From: Gammaproteobacteria bacterium
GTDB lineage: Bacteria; Pseudomonadota; Gammaproteobacteria; Chromatiales; Chromatiaceae
Length of the DNA stretch: 59,107 bases
Assembly: GCA_020445335.1 (NCBI GenBank)
Contig: JAGRGU010000034.1
Coordinates: 8,549 to 67,655, forward strand
Direction: 5' to 3'
In this document: positions 1 through 7,859 of the stretch, one piece after another
Layout: each line of letters begins with the position of its first letter
Numbering within the stretch: the stretch's first letter is position 1
Position numbers and translations under genes: made by a program
The notes under the pieces: model-generated
Seen by the model: only the letters and a program-made list of their open reading frames with translations
What the model was told of the DNA's origin: nothing
Database searches by the model: none

Positions 1-783
1 CGACGCATCAGGCTGTTGTTCAGGCATGGCTTCCGCGCGCTGGTGAATGACATGCGACGCCTGCCGCACCTGCAGCTGCATCTGCGTACCGCGCCCTCGG
101 TCGACGGGCTGTTCTCGTTCGATCTGCCGCTGGAGCGCTGCCGCACCATCATCCAGCAGCGCTATGATGATCGCGACAACGTCTTCGTCGCCTGCGCGCG
201 GCAGTTGCTGGCCGGTGACAGAGCGGCTGCCGAAAAACTGCTGCACGACTACTATGCCGGTTTTCAGCCCGCTTCGCTCTATGACTGCTTCCATCACAGC
301 CGCCAGGTCGAACCGCTCGGCGAGGTGAGGTCCCGGCAGCATCCGACATCGCTGATCATACCGCCGTGGGATGCGATGCGGCGCAGAGACCGGGCGCGAA
401 TCGAGCGTAAGAGTACGGTTCACCCGATGATCGGCCCGCAGACAGAGGCGACCATCAAGCGTCATCTGGAGCGCTATCAGGCGGTGTGCGACTCGATCAG
501 GGTCAACGGCTATCAGCCGCAGCTGTTCGGCCATATTCAGGGGCACGTGCTCGATAGCGGCGACGATGCGGTGTTCGTCGTCACCAGCGGCAAGCACCGC
601 ATGGCGGTGCTGGCGGCACTGGGTGTCGACAGCGTTCCGGTCACCTTCAAACGCAACATGCCCCGCCTCTTCTCGCGCTCGCAGAGCCGCTACTGGCCGA
701 ATGTGGTGAGCGGATTTTACGCGGAGGCGGAGGCCGAGGCGGTCTTCGACGGCTTTTTCGTCACCGCTGAATCATCTGCCTAG
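1..783 (+). CDS. ParB-like-fold protein of unknown function (5' partial)
   Basis: The reading frame is open from base 1 and ends at TAG 781-783. The gene probably starts upstream of the window; a TTG at 16 is the first in-window start. About 260 residues are visible. The recognisable part is the C-terminal third, where a segment reading SGKHRMAVLAALG followed by VPVTF matches the GxHR...A...LG signature of the ParB/sulfiredoxin-like fold. A helical stretch just before it (RYQAVCDSIRVNGYQP) resembles the corresponding part of the protein encoded at 4823-5446, so the two look paralogous. No DNA-partition context is present: the neighbours are a sulfotransferase and glycosyltransferases. Function is unknown. 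ParB-fold proteins include small-molecule kinases such as SerK and SbnI, so an enzymatic role is possible but not shown. The 3' end overlaps the convergent sulfotransferase gene by 12 bases. Confidence 0.7.
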   Translation, partial: RRIRLLFRHGFRALVNDMRRLPHLQLHLRTAPSVDGLFSFDLPLERCRTIIQQRYDDRDNVFVACARQLLAGDRAAAEKLLHDYYAGFQPASLYDCFHHSRQVEPLGEVRSRQHPTSLIIPPWDAMRRRDRARIERKSTVHPMIGPQTEATIKRHLERYQAVCDSIRVNGYQPQLFGHIQGHVLDSGDDAVFVVTSGKHRMAVLAALGVDSVPVTFKRNMPRLFSRSQSRYWPNVVSGFYAEAEAEAVFDGFFVTAESSA

Positions 784-1641
784 TGCGTGTTCAACCAAGG
801 CCTGGTAGCTGCGCGTATCCAGTTGCGACATTATCGATTGTCGGGTCGTTGCATCGAACAGCGAAGCGAACTTCGACTCCGCCGGTTTGATCTCGCCGCT
901 GACGCCAGCCTTCCAGCGCTCCGTGGCGCGGACGATCTCCGGCCGCTGAGCGGTTGCGTGCTCTCTGGGCGGAAGCCCGAGCTGCGCGCCGACACTGTCG
1001 ACGATCTCCCGCGGATGCTGCGCGAATCTCTCGTATTGGACGATCAGCGCTCGGCCATCCTCGGCATCGCGCAGCGCCGCATGGATGGCCCGGTTCCAGA
1101 GTTTCACCGCGTATTCCGGCGCCTGCTGGCGGGCGAAAGCCTGCGGGTAGCGCAGTGCCCTGTCCCGGATCGACGCCACAACGTCCGGCCCCTGCCGTAC
1201 CACATGGATGATCCGTGATTGCGGCACGTAGCGTTCGATCAGCCGGGTGTGGCGGAAATGCTTTGGTGTCTTCTCAAGCCATCCCAACTCGCCCTCGGCA
1301 GCGGCCTTTCCGTCCAGCAGTTCGACGAAGTGCGCCACCAGCCGCTGCATGCTCCTGCTCTGCACACCGTACGCGCGTTCCCTGCTCACCCCCAGAAGCG
1401 TCTGCAGTCGATCCAGGGCACGGTTATAGATCCGTGGTGAGCGTGCCAGGCCGAAGCGACAGCAAAGCGCTCCCACCCCTCCTGCCACCGCCAGTCCGAA
1501 GAAGTCGGTCTCGGGTAGCGAGTAGAGACGGTAGTTGTCGGTGAGCGCCCGCTGCACCACTGTCGTGCCCGAACGCGAGCAACCGACCAGGAACAACCGC
1601 ACGGGAAGTGCAGGCCCGAGCTGATCGCCGATCCGATTCAA
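772..1641 (-). CDS. Sulfotransferase family protein
   Basis: A 289-residue protein with the PAPS 5'-phosphosulfate loop near the N terminus (LFLVGCSRSGTTVVQRAL, about residues 16-33). A mid-protein EKTPKH segment and the 3'-phosphate-binding stretch HVVRQGPDVVASIRD complete the typical Sulfotransfer_3 layout. It is expected to transfer sulfate from PAPS to a hydroxyl of a glycan or lipid; the acceptor is not deducible. The start is TTG at 1641, which overlaps the stop of the upstream membrane-protein gene (TTGA), indicating translational coupling in the set GT2 - ligase-like - sulfotransferase. Length is normal for the family. Confidence is high for the family and low for the substrate. Confidence 0.86.
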   Translation of the reverse strand: MNRIGDQLGPALPVRLFLVGCSRSGTTVVQRALTDNYRLYSLPETDFFGLAVAGGVGALCCRFGLARSPRIYNRALDRLQTLLGVSRERAYGVQSRSMQRLVAHFVELLDGKAAAEGELGWLEKTPKHFRHTRLIERYVPQSRIIHVVRQGPDVVASIRDRALRYPQAFARQQAPEYAVKLWNRAIHAALRDAEDGRALIVQYERFAQHPREIVDSVGAQLGLPPREHATAQRPEIVRATERWKAGVSGEIKPAESKFASLFDATTRQSIMSQLDTRSYQALVEHALGR

Positions 1642-2972
1642 GGCTGCCGCCGCGCGCTCCGGCGCTGTAACAGATGGTGCAGACTAAAGCCTCCGGCGAG
1701 GGCGAAGAAGGCGTGCCCCGAGGGGTGGTTGACTCTCATCTGCACCAGAATGGTGGTGAGAAAATAGAGCCATAGCGCCAGCGCCAGCCAACTTGTAAGC
1801 ATGTCCGATCTGACGGCATCGCGCAGCGCAATGACGGTGAAGCCCAGAAACAGCGTGAGAAAGCCGAGTGTGCCGACGACGCCGATGCTGACCAGCGTGT
1901 TGACCCAGAAGTTGTGGTAGTGCTTGAAGTGCTCGATCTCGTCCAGTCCGATGGCGGCGATGAACTTCTCCGGCGTGCCCGCGCCATGTCCCAGTAGCGG
2001 TGCCTGTTTTATCCGTGCCAGGCCGTCGCGCCACAGCTGCAGCCGTACCTGGTCCCTGAACCCCTCCGGTGGTGTGGCGTCGGAGCCGAGGCTGGTGAAA
2101 AGATAGATGCTGTTCTCCAGGCTGTCGAAGCGGTCGCTGATGACTTTTCCAACCGGCGAGAGAATCAGCGCGGCAGTCAACATCAAAGCGGTGGCCATGA
2201 CCGCGACGAGGTGGCGTCGGGAGCGTCTGTTCCTGGAAGCTGGAAGCAGCGTCCGCAGGCTGAATACGACCACCAGCGCGCCCGCGCTGGCCAGCAGCGC
2301 GGCGCGGGACTGCGACAGCAGGATCAGGCCGACGGCAATCGCTGCGGTCACCAGGAACAGCGCGCGGTAACCGCTGCGAACTGCCGGATTCGCCTGTTCG
2401 TCCACCCGCGCCGGCAGCAGCGCGATCACGCTCATCACCAGCAAGGTTCCGGCGAGAAAACCGAGCTCATTGGAATTCATGCTGGTGAGACGGTAACGCT
2501 CCGCACCCGCCAGCAGTTGCTGAAAGTCGATCGTGGAGAGCGTGCCCAGGAGGATGCCGGAGGTTGTCAGCAGCAGCAGTTGACGCAGGTTCAGGCGGCC
2601 GTGTGCCAGCCACCAACCCGCCGCAATCGCGGTAATCCCGGACACTTTTATCAGTTCGCGCAGACCCGCGCCGGCGTTGTCGGGTTCCGCCCCCATTACC
2701 TGCACTGCCCACGCCGTATCCAGGCAGAGAAAGGCAACGAGCGCGGCGACCAGACCATACTCGACCGGCCTCAACGAACGGTGGATCTCGTCGGCCACCA
2801 GCAGGGCGCTCACGATCAGCAATGCCAAGCCGATATTGATGGCCGCGGTGGACACGCCGAGCCCCAGCGCGACCGCAGCCAGCCCCAGCGTACCGCTCCA
2901 GCAAGCGATATCCCTGCGCAGGCTTTGCCTTGGCGGGTATGCGTTGTTGTTGATATCGAAGCCTCGGTTCAT
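1638..2972 (-). CDS. O-antigen ligase/polymerase-like membrane protein (Wzy_C/WaaL family)
   Basis: A 444-residue polytopic inner-membrane protein with about ten or more hydrophobic segments. The large periplasmic loop near residues 310-350 contains GHGAGTPEKF and HYHNFWVNTL, the GHG...H-N pattern typical of the Wzy_C/O-antigen ligase domain. It would either ligate undecaprenyl-linked glycan to lipid A-core or polymerise repeat units; sequence alone does not separate WaaL from Wzy. I chose ATG 2972 because it overlaps the stop of the upstream GT2 gene as ATGA. A longer in-frame start at 3068 would run about 100 bases into that gene. A second member of this superfamily is at 31074-32429, so one may be the ligase and the other the polymerase. 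Its position beside core-type glycosyltransferases favours a ligase role here. Confidence 0.83.
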   Translation of the reverse strand: MNRGFDINNNAYPPRQSLRRDIACWSGTLGLAAVALGLGVSTAAINIGLALLIVSALLVADEIHRSLRPVEYGLVAALVAFLCLDTAWAVQVMGAEPDNAGAGLRELIKVSGITAIAAGWWLAHGRLNLRQLLLLTTSGILLGTLSTIDFQQLLAGAERYRLTSMNSNELGFLAGTLLVMSVIALLPARVDEQANPAVRSGYRALFLVTAAIAVGLILLSQSRAALLASAGALVVVFSLRTLLPASRNRRSRRHLVAVMATALMLTAALILSPVGKVISDRFDSLENSIYLFTSLGSDATPPEGFRDQVRLQLWRDGLARIKQAPLLGHGAGTPEKFIAAIGLDEIEHFKHYHNFWVNTLVSIGVVGTLGFLTLFLGFTVIALRDAVRSDMLTSWLALALWLYFLTTILVQMRVNHPSGHAFFALAGGFSLHHLLQRRSARRQP

Positions 2973-3883
2973 CGACCCTCTCCCCGCTTTATCCGGTCCA
3001 GCACAAAACTGCTCAGCCCTTTGGGAACTGCACGCATCCAACGCAGCTTTTCCGTTACTTCGCGCCACTGGCTGAGCGGGCCATGTCCGCTGAGCAGCGC
3101 GTAGCGGACATACTGGGCGTAGGCGTACTGCCGCTGCCGACCGTTGCGGTAGCAGTTGTGATGCAGGATATCATCGCGCCAATAGAGGTAGAGACCACCC
3201 GGATTTCTCAAGCGCCTGCGCGAGGCGTTGCGGGTCAGCCCGTCGCTGCGGAAATCGACCGTTTGCAGTACCTGGTTGATGTAGCGAAAGCGATAATGGT
3301 GGGCGATCTGTTTCCACACGTAGCTCGGCCTGATGTGGCGCTCACCGGCGACCACCGGATAGGGGAAGCATCGCAGCACATCGCTGCGGATGGCGTGGCG
3401 TTTTTCGCCGCTGACCCCGTAGCGGCGCGTGATCTCGAGATAGTCGGAGTCCATGCCGTCGCGGGGGAAGGGGGTGCCGTGCAGCTCACCGCTGCTCTTC
3501 CTGCAGAGACCCTCGACGCCGGCGAAGCGATCACGCTCGGCGGCGGGAATGGCGCGCCAGCTGTCGGCCAGAATCCGCAGTGCGTCGGGCAGCATGGTGT
3601 CGTCCGAATCCAGCAGTACCAGCAGCTCTCCGGCCGCTTCCCGGGCGGCGCGGTTGTAGGCGACGTGCTTGCCCTGGTTCGCTTGCCAGATATAGCGTAG
3701 CCGGCCGCCGAACCTCTCCTGCCATGCGCTCACCAGCGCTCTTGTCTGATCCTCCGAACCATCATCCACGACCAGCAGTTCGTAGTCGTCGAAGTTCTGC
3801 GCCAGCACGCTCTGCAGTGCTTGCGGGAGCGTATCCTGGCGGTTGAAGGTCGGTATGAAAACGGAGAAGAGCGGCTGGGACAC
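2969..3883 (-). CDS. Glycosyltransferase family 2
   Basis: A 304-residue GT-A protein. The N terminus reads FSVFIPTFNRQDTLPQAL, followed by ELLVVDDGSEDQT (nucleotide-binding Asp) and the metal-binding DXD-type motif LVLLDSDDTM near residue 97. These are diagnostic of GT2. It should transfer a sugar from a nucleotide-sugar donor to a cytoplasmic lipid-linked or core acceptor; donor unknown. It is the first gene of a minus-strand set of three with 4-base overlaps (2969-2972 and 1638-1641). The ATG at 3883 lies directly before the conserved first beta strand. A 139-base divergent intergenic region separates it from the plus-strand sulfotransferase gene at 4023. Confidence 0.87.
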   Translation of the reverse strand: MSQPLFSVFIPTFNRQDTLPQALQSVLAQNFDDYELLVVDDGSEDQTRALVSAWQERFGGRLRYIWQANQGKHVAYNRAAREAAGELLVLLDSDDTMLPDALRILADSWRAIPAAERDRFAGVEGLCRKSSGELHGTPFPRDGMDSDYLEITRRYGVSGEKRHAIRSDVLRCFPYPVVAGERHIRPSYVWKQIAHHYRFRYINQVLQTVDFRSDGLTRNASRRRLRNPGGLYLYWRDDILHHNCYRNGRQRQYAYAQYVRYALLSGHGPLSQWREVTEKLRWMRAVPKGLSSFVLDRIKRGEGR

Positions 3884-4022
3884 GGGGAATGCGCATGGGG
3901 GGTCGGTGGCGTCAGAGTCTATAACAGTTGTCTCCGAGTTGCAGTAAGGCCGTGTTCAGCGGGCGTGGGCGGATCTGGTAGAATGCCTCGCAATCCGACT
4001 CTCGCCCTAAGCAGCCTGCGGC

Positions 4023-4832
4023 ATGGAAATCTACAGACCCTCCGTCACCTGGAACATCTCCCGCAAAGGGGGGCGCTATCGCCGCGCCGATGCGCTGGTC
4101 TTTTCGGTGCCGAAGAGCGGACGCACCTGGTTCCGCGTGATGCTGAGCAAGTATCTCTCGCTCCATTTCGATCAGCAGATCGATATCGGCGGCTACCAGG
4201 ACTCCGCCGGTGCGATGCCCAATATTCTTTACGGCCATGAGATCTGGAGCCATCGTATGACCGACAGCCTGCGTCGGCGTCTGCTCGGGTTCTATGTATG
4301 CCCCGAGGCGGTGCTGCGCAGCAAGCCGGTGATGGTGGTCCATCGCGACCCGCGTGATGTTCTGGTGTCGCTCTTTTTTCACGCCCGGAAGCGATCGCGC
4401 CGAAAGTTCGACGGGACGATTTCGCAGTTGATTCGCGACCCGCTGCGAGGTGCGCGGGCGATGGTGACGGTGATGAACGCCTGGCGGGCGCGGCTGGAGG
4501 GGCGCGAGGATGTTCTCTGGGTGGCCTACGCGCAGATGCACACCCGGCCGGAGGAGGTATTGACTGCCGCGGTGGCGCTGTTGGGGCTGGAGCCGAATCC
4601 CGTGTTCATCCGTGAGGCGATAGAATTCAGCCGTTTCCAGAACATGCGCAAGCTGGAGTCGGAGGGCGGTCTGGGCAAGCGCTTCCTGAGCCCTGGCAAC
4701 GCCGCGGATCCCGAGAGTTTCAAGGTGCGCAGCGGCGTGGTCGGCGGCTACCGCAAGCATCTGCAGGCCGACGACATCGCCTATATCGACGAGGTGCTAC
4801 GGCAGCTTGATCCCTTCTTCGGCTATGCCTGA
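4023..4832 (+). CDS. Sulfotransferase domain protein
   Basis: A 269-residue protein with the PAPS loop FSVPKSGRTWFRVML at about residues 29-43 and the 3'-phosphate motif VVHRDPRDVLVSLFFH about 65 residues later. These are hallmarks of the Sulfotransfer_1 family. A C-terminal RSGVVGGYRKHL stretch corresponds to the RKG-type motif of this family, with SGV in place of KG. It is the second sulfotransferase within 4 kb and is not close in sequence to the one at 772-1641, which suggests two sulfation positions on the same glycan. The ATG at 4023 has no strong ribosome-binding site (upstream gcctgcggc). It ends 10 bases inside the convergent gene at 4823. Confidence 0.85.
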   Translation: MEIYRPSVTWNISRKGGRYRRADALVFSVPKSGRTWFRVMLSKYLSLHFDQQIDIGGYQDSAGAMPNILYGHEIWSHRMTDSLRRRLLGFYVCPEAVLRSKPVMVVHRDPRDVLVSLFFHARKRSRRKFDGTISQLIRDPLRGARAMVTVMNAWRARLEGREDVLWVAYAQMHTRPEEVLTAAVALLGLEPNPVFIREAIEFSRFQNMRKLESEGGLGKRFLSPGNAADPESFKVRSGVVGGYRKHLQADDIAYIDEVLRQLDPFFGYA

Positions 4833-5446
4833 GGCGACGACAGATCGGTCAGCGCAAGCCTGACCGCCTGTGCCGGATCGCTGTCATAACGCAGTATGCA
4901 GCGCTCCACCCAGCGCGGGTGCACCAGATCGATCACCACCGGTACCCGCGCGATCTCAAGCAGTCGCGCCAATGCCAGCCGGTGGGTGCCCTCTCCCGAT
5001 TTGATCAGGTCGCCGTCGCGGGCGATGCGTACGGTGATCTCCCGCTCGGTCTGCGCCTGTGCCGGGCCACGCGCCTGGAAGCCGTTGTCGCGCATGCTCG
5101 TGTAGAGCGACTCCAGACGCTCGAAGTAGGCGTTCACCTGTTCGAGGCTGTGAAGCTTGGGCGCGTGGGTGATGCCGTCGGACGCCAGTTCGGCACACAT
5201 ACGCCGATAGAACGCGGTTTCGCGGTAGGGCAGCTGCTCCTCGAACAGTTCGCGCATCTGCGCCAGACGAAAAGGCTCGTAGTCGTTGTCGGAGAGGTCC
5301 CAGCCGCCAGGACATACCAGCAGCGGCCAGCGCTTCACGTACCCTGGCCATTCGTTCTTGCGCCGCCGGTAGACGATGCTGCGAGGGTCGACCTCGGCCG
5401 TCCAGAGTCCATAGCTGCGTTTCAGTTTCAGGTAACCGGGGCGCAT
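4823..5446 (-). CDS. ParB-like-fold protein of unknown function
   Basis: A 207-residue protein. The C-terminal half contains ITVRIARDGDLIKSGEGTHRLALARLL followed by VPVVIDLVHPRWV. The GxGTHRLALAR core corresponds to the GxHR signature of the ParB/Srx fold. Before it lies a helical region of about 60 residues (FYRRMCAELASDG ... YFERLESLYTSMRDNGFQ) resembling the equivalent region of the 5'-partial gene at 1-783. There is no DNA-binding helix-turn-helix and no ParA neighbour, so chromosome partition is unlikely. The ATG at 5446 lies inside the 3' end of the upstream glycosyltransferase gene (19-base overlap), indicating coupled expression. The product probably takes part in LPS-core decoration; a small-molecule or glycan kinase is one hypothesis. 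No catalytic assignment is made. Confidence 0.72.
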   Translation of the reverse strand: MRPGYLKLKRSYGLWTAEVDPRSIVYRRRKNEWPGYVKRWPLLVCPGGWDLSDNDYEPFRLAQMRELFEEQLPYRETAFYRRMCAELASDGITHAPKLHSLEQVNAYFERLESLYTSMRDNGFQARGPAQAQTEREITVRIARDGDLIKSGEGTHRLALARLLEIARVPVVIDLVHPRWVERCILRYDSDPAQAVRLALTDLSSPQA

Positions 5447-6723
5447 GGGGGCGGCGGCTCCTGGTCGTAGAGAATGGAGAGGTAGCCATCGGCGCTCCGG
5501 CCGACTTCATAGTCCCTGGCGGCGGCCCGCAGCCGTGCTTTGGGCGGTGGATTGCGCAGCGTCTTGAGCATCGCCGCGGCGAGCGCTCCGGCGTCGCCGA
5601 CAGCCACCAGCGGGGCGATCTTTCCACGCTCGAGGATCTCACTCGGGCCGCTGGGGCAGTCGGTCGAGACCACTGGCGTACCCAACGCCAACGCCTCGCT
5701 CAGGACGTTGGGAGAGCCCTCCCAGCGGCTCGATAGTACGAACAGATCGGCCGCCGCCATGAAAGCGAAGGGGTTGGGAGTGAAGCCAGGCATATCGACC
5801 AGCGCCTCCAGCTGCAAGCTGCTCATCAGCTGCTCGAGTGCCGCACGCCCCTCCCCCTCGCCGAGAATGATCAACCGCGACGGCACTTGCTCCTGCACAT
5901 GGTGGAAGGCCCGCAGCAGCGTGGCGAAGTCTTTCTGCCGGGTCAAGCGGCCGGCTGCCAGTACCACCGGCAACGACTTTTCCAACAGCCAGTCGTGGGG
6001 TGGCGGCTGCGCCGCCAGTCGCATCAACTCCGGTGTGATGACCGGGTTGCGGACCACGCTGACGCGGTCAGGCGGAAGCCGCGCCAGAGTGCGGGTATCA
6101 TCGGCCACGCCCTGTGATACGGCGATGATATGGTCCAGTTTCGGATATAATCGCCGGATCGGCGCCAGCCGGGCCCAGCGTTGCAAGGCGTTTCTGTTGT
6201 TGAGCGCTTCCGATAGATTGGTCCCCAACCGCAACACCAGGCGGGTTTCGCCGCCGGCCAGTCGGCGCGCGCGTACCGCCAGTCGCCCGGCCCGGTCTTT
6301 CGCCACCAGCATTCTGGCAGGTCGAACAGCGCGCAGATAGCGCACCAGCGGCAACAGGCTGGTGCCGGTATGCGAGCTGCCCAGCGGAACCCGGGTTACG
6401 CCAGGGTGCAGCGAACCGAGGTGCTTGCTCTGCGACCGGATCAGTACCAGGTCGATGCGCAGGCCGCGCGCTGCGAATTCGTTGACCAGATTGAGCAGCA
6501 TGCGCTCCACGCCACCCTCCCCCGAAAACGAGGCCAGCACGGCGAGGTCGGGGGATCGAGGCGAGGCGGCGGTGGGTTTGACTGGCGACACGGTTGGCAC
6601 AGAGGGGTTGAAAAACTGCAATGATAACAAATGGCCGTGCCGGTACGGCGAAAACTGCGTTTCTCCCGTGCCTGTCTGGCAACCTCGGGTTGGAGGGGGC
6701 AGTCGCACCTTGAGAGGGGACAC
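5428..6723 (-). CDS. Glycosyltransferase family 4 (GT-B)
   Basis: A GT-B glycosyltransferase of up to 431 residues. The N-terminal domain has LASFSGEGGVERMLLNLVNEF, the glycine-rich acceptor-side loop. The C-terminal domain has VVLAAGRLTRQKDFATLLRAF and LFVLSSRWEGSPNVLSEALALGTPVVSTDCPSG, the E-x7-E type donor-binding region of GT4. It is a retaining transferase of unknown sugar specificity. The start is uncertain. GTG 6723 gives 38 extra low-complexity residues before a more plausible TTG at 6621, and neither has a clear Shine-Dalgarno sequence. Divergent from the GT4 gene at 6750; it overlaps the downstream ParB-like gene by 19 bases. Confidence 0.85.
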   Translation of the reverse strand: MSPLKVRLPPPTRGCQTGTGETQFSPYRHGHLLSLQFFNPSVPTVSPVKPTAASPRSPDLAVLASFSGEGGVERMLLNLVNEFAARGLRIDLVLIRSQSKHLGSLHPGVTRVPLGSSHTGTSLLPLVRYLRAVRPARMLVAKDRAGRLAVRARRLAGGETRLVLRLGTNLSEALNNRNALQRWARLAPIRRLYPKLDHIIAVSQGVADDTRTLARLPPDRVSVVRNPVITPELMRLAAQPPPHDWLLEKSLPVVLAAGRLTRQKDFATLLRAFHHVQEQVPSRLIILGEGEGRAALEQLMSSLQLEALVDMPGFTPNPFAFMAAADLFVLSSRWEGSPNVLSEALALGTPVVSTDCPSGPSEILERGKIAPLVAVGDAGALAAAMLKTLRNPPPKARLRAAARDYEVGRSADGYLSILYDQEPPPPCAPVT

Positions 6724-6749
6724 TTCGCGTGCTGCACGGGAATAGGCCG

Positions 6750-7859
6750 ATGAAAATACTCCATGTAGAGGCCGGCATGCATCTCTACGGCGGCGCGCGG
6801 CAGGTCGACTATCTGCTGCGTGGACTGGCCGGGCAGGGGGTGCGGAATCTGCTGGCGGTGCCGCCTGGGAGCGAACTGGGCGAGCGGGTTGCCGACGATA
6901 CGGCGCGCGTGCTCACACTGCCGATGGCGGGGGATCTGGACGTCGGCCTGATCTTTCGCCTCAAACGTCTCATCGAACGCGAGCGGCCCGATCTGGTGCA
7001 TCTGCACAGCCGCCGGGGAGCAGATCTTTTCGGCGGCATCGCGGCCAGGCTCGCGGGTGTGCCGGCGCTGTTGACCCGGCGCGTCGACAACCCCGAAAGC
7101 GGGCTGGCGATCAGATTCAAGTATCCACTGTTCCGCAAAGTGGTGACCATCTCCGAAGGGATTCGCGAAGTGCTGTTGCGGCAGGGCGTGGCACCGCAGA
7201 AACTGGTCTGCATCCGCAGCGCGGTCGACGCACAGCGCTACCGTACCAGCTGCGATCGTGAGTGGTTCGTGCGCGAGTTCGGCCTGCAGGCGGACACCCG
7301 GGCGATCGCGGTGGTGGCGCAGTTGATACCGCGCAAGGGGCACAGGTACCTGCTGAAGGCGATGCCGGATCTGCTCGAGCGCTTTCCCAATCTGCATCTG
7401 CTGCTGTTCGGCAAGGGGCCGCTGGAGGCCGAGATCTCCAAGCAGATCCACGCCCTGGGGCTCGATCGACAGGTTTCGCTGGCCGGTTTCCGCGACGATC
7501 TACCGCGCATCTTCAGTTGTCTGGAGCTGCTGGTCCATCCGGCACTGATCGAGGGACTGGGCGTTGCGCTGCTGCAGGCGGCCAGCGCGGGGGTGCCGAT
7601 CGTCGCCAGCGACGCGGGCGGCATGCCCGAGGCGGTGCGGCATGAGATCAACGGCCTGTTGGTCCCGCCGGCCAGCGCACGGGCCCTTGGCGATGCCATC
7701 GGCCGGCTGCTGGAGGAGCCTGCCATGGCCCGCCGCATGGGCCAGTCGGGGGCTGCGATGATGCAGCAGGAGTTCTCCGTGGAGCGGATGGTCGAACGCA
7801 ATCTGGCGCTCTACCGGGAGCTGCTCAATAGGGATCCGGCAGCAGCTTCCGCTTCTTGA
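6750..7859 (+). CDS. Glycosyltransferase family 4 (GT-B), LPS core type
   Basis: A 369-residue GT4 protein starting at ATG 6750 (MKILHVEAGMHLYGGARQVDYLL), which has the expected N-terminal beta strand. An upstream in-frame GTG at 6729 is less likely. The C-terminal donor domain shows AVVAQLIPRKGHRYLLKAMPDLL and LVHPALIEGLGVALLQAASAGVPIVASDAGGMPE, the typical retaining GT4 nucleotide-sugar site. It is placed between LPS-core genes and the lipid A acyltransferase and so is probably a core heptosyl- or hexosyltransferase (inference). Its last 35 bases overlap the convergent lpxL-type gene, an unusually long antisense overlap. Confidence 0.87.
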   Translation: MKILHVEAGMHLYGGARQVDYLLRGLAGQGVRNLLAVPPGSELGERVADDTARVLTLPMAGDLDVGLIFRLKRLIERERPDLVHLHSRRGADLFGGIAARLAGVPALLTRRVDNPESGLAIRFKYPLFRKVVTISEGIREVLLRQGVAPQKLVCIRSAVDAQRYRTSCDREWFVREFGLQADTRAIAVVAQLIPRKGHRYLLKAMPDLLERFPNLHLLLFGKGPLEAEISKQIHALGLDRQVSLAGFRDDLPRIFSCLELLVHPALIEGLGVALLQAASAGVPIVASDAGGMPEAVRHEINGLLVPPASARALGDAIGRLLEEPAMARRMGQSGAAMMQQEFSVERMVERNLALYRELLNRDPAAASAS

